Shown here one piece after another: positions 62,803 through 64,000 of a stretch of 64,000 nucleotides of DNA. The notes under the pieces are model-generated. The model was given only the letters and a program-made list of their open reading frames with translations. It was not told the DNA's origin and made no database searches. Within the stretch, counting starts at the first letter, position 1. The number at the start of each line of letters is the position of its first letter. The stretch comes from Thermoguttaceae bacterium (lineage in GTDB: Bacteria > Planctomycetota > Planctomycetia > Pirellulales > Thermoguttaceae): the NCBI GenBank assembly GCA_029975295.1, contig JARKPK010000127.1:1-64000 (forward strand), in the 5' to 3' direction. Position numbers and translations under genes: made by a program.

Positions 62803-64000
62803 GTGTTTTTCGCGGCACGAAAGAGCCTGTTGCTTGCCGTGGGCGTTGCATTGTTCGGCGCGTGGACGGCGGGCTGTCGGCAAGAAAGAACGGCAACGAC
62901 GGCGGAAGGAGCGGCCGAGACTCGATCCGATGCGCAAACCGCGACGAACCCGTCGCCGCGCCCGGCCGGAAACGATGCCCCATCGACGTTGGCGCTGATT
63001 CCAGCGCCGGCTGCCGAGGCGGCAACTCCGCTTTTGGTTTCGCCGCCTCGTTCGACCGAATCGCCCGTTTTGCCGGATGCGGCGGGCTCGGCATCATCCA
63101 CCAGGATTGTCGCTCGGCCGGCCGACGGCCTTGCCTCGGACAGCCCGACGGGCGAAGCCGATCGGTTGCCCGCAAGCGATGGCCCATCGGAATCCGGCAG
63201 CGACAACGCGCCCCGCATTTTGCCGGCCGTTGGGGCCATACCGGTCACCAGTTCCAACACAACGTTTGCCGCGAACGACGACTCGGTGCGGCTCTCCATC
63301 GCAGACGAAAAACAACCGGACGACGGATCCAACCCCCTGCGGCGCGGCAATCACGGCGCCGAGCGACGGACCGATCGAGCAACCACGCAGCGCCCGCACC
63401 AGGCGCCCGAGTGGCCGAGTGGCGTTGGTGGCCCCGAGCCTGCCGACCGATTCGCCCCCGCCGCGCCTGCTCCGACCGCTCCTGCGGCCTCTGCGGGGCC
63501 ACCGTCGGCCGGCCTGCGATCGCCGGCAGACGGTTCCGCATGGGAGAATTCGCTGGATCAATCTGCTGGCGCCGCGCGTCGGCCAACCGGATCTGAACTG
63601 CGCGGTTCCAATCCGATCACTCTCCGCCCGAGCGATCAGCAGCCCTCGTCGGCGCGTCTGGCGGCTGAGTCATCTTCGTCGGCCGTTCGCCTTTCGGTCG
63701 GGTCTCCGTCGGGCGAGCAGGCAGCCGTCCCTGGTTCGACGGACGCTGCCGGGGCGGACGATCGGGGCGACAAGCCCGCGCCGCCCAAGCGAAAGGGCAA
63801 ACACAGCGGCGAACACTTCGATCCGATCAAAGAAAACGGCCCGATCTTCGAAGGCTGGCCGAAACCGCAGCTTGCCTTGGTGATCACCGGTCGGGAAGAG
63901 GGGTATATCGAACCCTGTGGTTGCGCCGGCCTCGATCGAATGAAGGGCGGCATGGCGCGACGACAGACGCTATTCCGCTCGCTAAGGAAGCAAGGCTGGG
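62803..64000 (+). CDS. long lipoprotein with disordered linker and start of an EPCGC domain (C-terminus beyond the window)
   Basis: The frame is open to the right edge (399 codons seen). The signal peptide ends at a lipobox, T-A-G-C25. A Ser/Pro/Ala/Asp-rich linker of about 300 residues follows. A folded domain begins near residue 345: FEGWPKPQLALVITGREEG, YIEPCGCAGLDRMKGGMARR. The EPCGC plus GGxxRR signature is seen at the start of planctomycetal metallophosphatase/5'-nucleotidase-like and cytochrome-linked proteins, so an enzyme may follow outside the window. AGGAGG at 62791 abuts ATG 62797 and sits 6 bases from GTG 62803, which I take as start. The protein shares the direction of the ligase and DUF1573 genes. 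Confidence 0.72.
   Translation, partial: MFFAARKSLLLAVGVALFGAWTAGCRQERTATTAEGAAETRSDAQTATNPSPRPAGNDAPSTLALIPAPAAEAATPLLVSPPRSTESPVLPDAAGSASSTRIVARPADGLASDSPTGEADRLPASDGPSESGSDNAPRILPAVGAIPVTSSNTTFAANDDSVRLSIADEKQPDDGSNPLRRGNHGAERRTDRATTQRPHQAPEWPSGVGGPEPADRFAPAAPAPTAPAASAGPPSAGLRSPADGSAWENSLDQSAGAARRPTGSELRGSNPITLRPSDQQPSSARLAAESSSSAVRLSVGSPSGEQAAVPGSTDAAGADDRGDKPAPPKRKGKHSGEHFDPIKENGPIFEGWPKPQLALVITGREEGYIEPCGCAGLDRMKGGMARRQTLFRSLRKQGW

Overview
The window is a dense, G+C-rich chromosomal segment that looks planctomycetal, probably Pirellulales-like. The evidence is protein content: Tat-exported Gfo/Idh/MocA oxidoreductases with a GYAANE signature after the signal, DUF4159 and DUF1573 proteins, very large envelope proteins, and many lipoproteins. 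One tRNA-Val is present. I see no rRNA, CRISPR array, insertion sequence or phage module. Both ends cut genes: a KimA-like permease on the left and a long lipoprotein on the right.

Layout. 1-14.1 kb is mostly housekeeping: A-type Fe-S carrier, tRNA-Val, Sfp-type phosphopantetheinyl transferase, Trx-fold lipoprotein, HD phosphohydrolase, M2/M3-like peptidase, POT peptide transporter, Der GTPase, quinolinate synthase and YqeG phosphatase. 14.2-23 kb holds a spermidine-synthase-like protein and a carbohydrate-flavoured group: a tandem pair of Gfo/Idh/MocA paralogues, a GH88 hydrolase, a lower-G+C acyltransferase-3 that looks inserted, and a third oxidoreductase. 23-36.3 kb carries MutS, a PH-domain membrane protein, a divergent tryptophanase/tyrosine phenol-lyase-like enzyme, an aldo/keto reductase, the set exported hydrolase - DUF4159 protein - ApbE, and an EamA transporter.

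36.8-48.5 kb encodes two giant exported membrane proteins of 1197 and 2707 residues. They contain three copies of one module, and the 2707-residue protein appears to be a head-to-tail fusion that still carries an internal signal-peptide-like segment.

48.6-57.7 kb, all on the minus strand, is a two-unit arsenic/thiol-redox island. Unit A is arsR - ArsP-like permease - mini-thioredoxin - C-GCAxxG/split-Soret di-heme protein - DGC-type zinc protein - two ArsF-like exported CxxC proteins - ArsG/CcdA-like membrane protein. Unit B is arsR - arsC - acr3. Each unit has a visible promoter with a palindromic operator. Unit B is standard arsenate reduction and arsenite efflux. Unit A could be organoarsenical handling (ArsEFG-like) or a trans-membrane thiol/haem reducing pathway under ArsR control.

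58-64 kb is a tightly coupled set: YhaM-like OB/HD protein, O-antigen-ligase-like polytopic protein (GTG start overlapping the previous gene), DUF1573 protein (ATGA overlap), and the truncated lipoprotein. All functional names rest on motif reading; no database search was run.
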